From Prevotella sp. UBA3757 (lineage in GTDB: Bacteria; Bacteroidota; Bacteroidia; Bacteroidales; Bacteroidaceae): a stretch of 13,620 bases of DNA. A program made the position numbers and the translations under genes. Shown here piece by piece: positions 13,418 through 13,620 of this stretch; the first letter of the stretch is position 1, and each line of letters starts with the position of its first letter. A model generated the notes under the pieces. That model ran no database searches, had not been told where the DNA came from, and was given only the letters and a program-made list of their open reading frames with translations. The DNA lies in assembly GCA_002371715.1 (NCBI GenBank), contig DFGF01000009.1, positions 49,337-62,956 on the forward strand, read 5' to 3'.

Positions 13418-13474
13418 TCTTTTATCAAATAATGCCACGAATTTTAGTTTTTTTAATCTTTAACCGACAAGTCG

Positions 13475-13620
13475 TCATTCGCCCCTGTCACGGCGGATGA
13501 GTTCCAACAGGCGGTCGACAGCCTCGGTCTCGGGTATGTTCTTTTCGATACACTCCTTGCCACGGTAAAGGGAGATTTTACCACGAGCGGCACCGACGTA
13601 ACCGTAGTCGGCATCGGCCA
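13475..13620 (-). CDS. ispG: IspG (4-hydroxy-3-methylbut-2-enyl diphosphate synthase), C-terminal part only
   Basis: The gene enters from the right edge; only the last 47 complete codons are present. They read ADADYGYVGAARGKISLYRG, then KECIEKNIPETEAVDRLLEL, then IRRDRGE and a TGA stop at 13475. The ADADYGYVG-ARGKISLY block is the segment that follows the last cluster-binding CxVNGxGE motif in Bacteroidetes-type IspG, and KNIPETEAVDRLLELI is the usual helix at the end. IspG is a cytoplasmic 4Fe-4S enzyme making HMBPP in the MEP pathway of isoprenoid synthesis. The iron-sulfur cysteines are outside the window. It is a housekeeping gene and marks a chromosomal flank. The identification is by remembered motif, not by a search. 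Confidence 0.8.
   Translation of the reverse strand, partial: ADADYGYVGAARGKISLYRGKECIEKNIPETEAVDRLLELIRRDRGE

Overview
This window looks like a chromosomal segment from a Bacteroidales bacterium, most likely a Prevotella/Segatella-type member of the Prevotellaceae. Four things point there: several promoters with a near-perfect TTTG - 20 bp - TAnnTTTG layout (the Bacteroidetes -33/-7 type), A-rich leaders without Shine-Dalgarno sites, C-terminal tails of the type found on Bacteroidetes type IX-secreted proteins, and families seen mainly in this phylum (DUF4248, VirE-type ATPase, PL11 and PL4 pectin lyases). Family names come from recognising motifs by eye; no database search was run.

Left part (about 1-4330), an accessory region. 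A divergent promoter pair drives an off-window gene leftward and a DUF4248 gene (257-478) rightward. Right after the DUF4248 stop come two tandem perfect hairpins. On the minus strand a perfect promoter (985-1016), overlapped by an inverted repeat that could be an operator, serves a tiny two-gene unit: a two-helix membrane protein broken by a +1 frameshift (752-959) and an intact 32-residue membrane peptide (632-730). Next is a VirE-family P-loop ATPase with an AT-hook-like N-terminus (1123-2535, minus), whose last codons lie inside a large inverted-repeat element. Then comes an Xre-type helix-turn-helix gene broken by a -1 shift in an A7 run (2672-2883, minus), and an Rpn/PDDEXK_2-type nuclease (3153-4205, plus) whose C-terminus holds a tandem 21-bp coiled-coil repeat.

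Right part (about 4340-13324), a pectin (rhamnogalacturonan I) degradation cluster, all on the minus strand. Reading in the direction of transcription: a surface lipoprotein (12788-13324), a modular secreted protein sharing a domain with it (10981-12720), a PL4 rhamnogalacturonan lyase (9003-10871) and a very large PL11 rhamnogalacturonan lyase with an autotransporter-like beta-strand-repeat extension (4340-8974). A promoter lies upstream of the lipoprotein gene. A weak hairpin and a large inverted repeat followed by seven U residues sit in the first two gaps, so expression of the lyases may be stepped down or attenuated. All three secreted non-lipoproteins carry sorting-type tails. No SusC/SusD pair is visible. 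The right edge holds the C-terminus of IspG (isoprenoid synthesis).

The most notable structure that genes do not explain is a set of inverted-repeat elements placed at or directly after stop codons (479-558, 1042-1161, 4206-4280, 10887-10972). The last two are clearly related to each other. Two small frameshifted genes in the accessory region are the other main point to verify.
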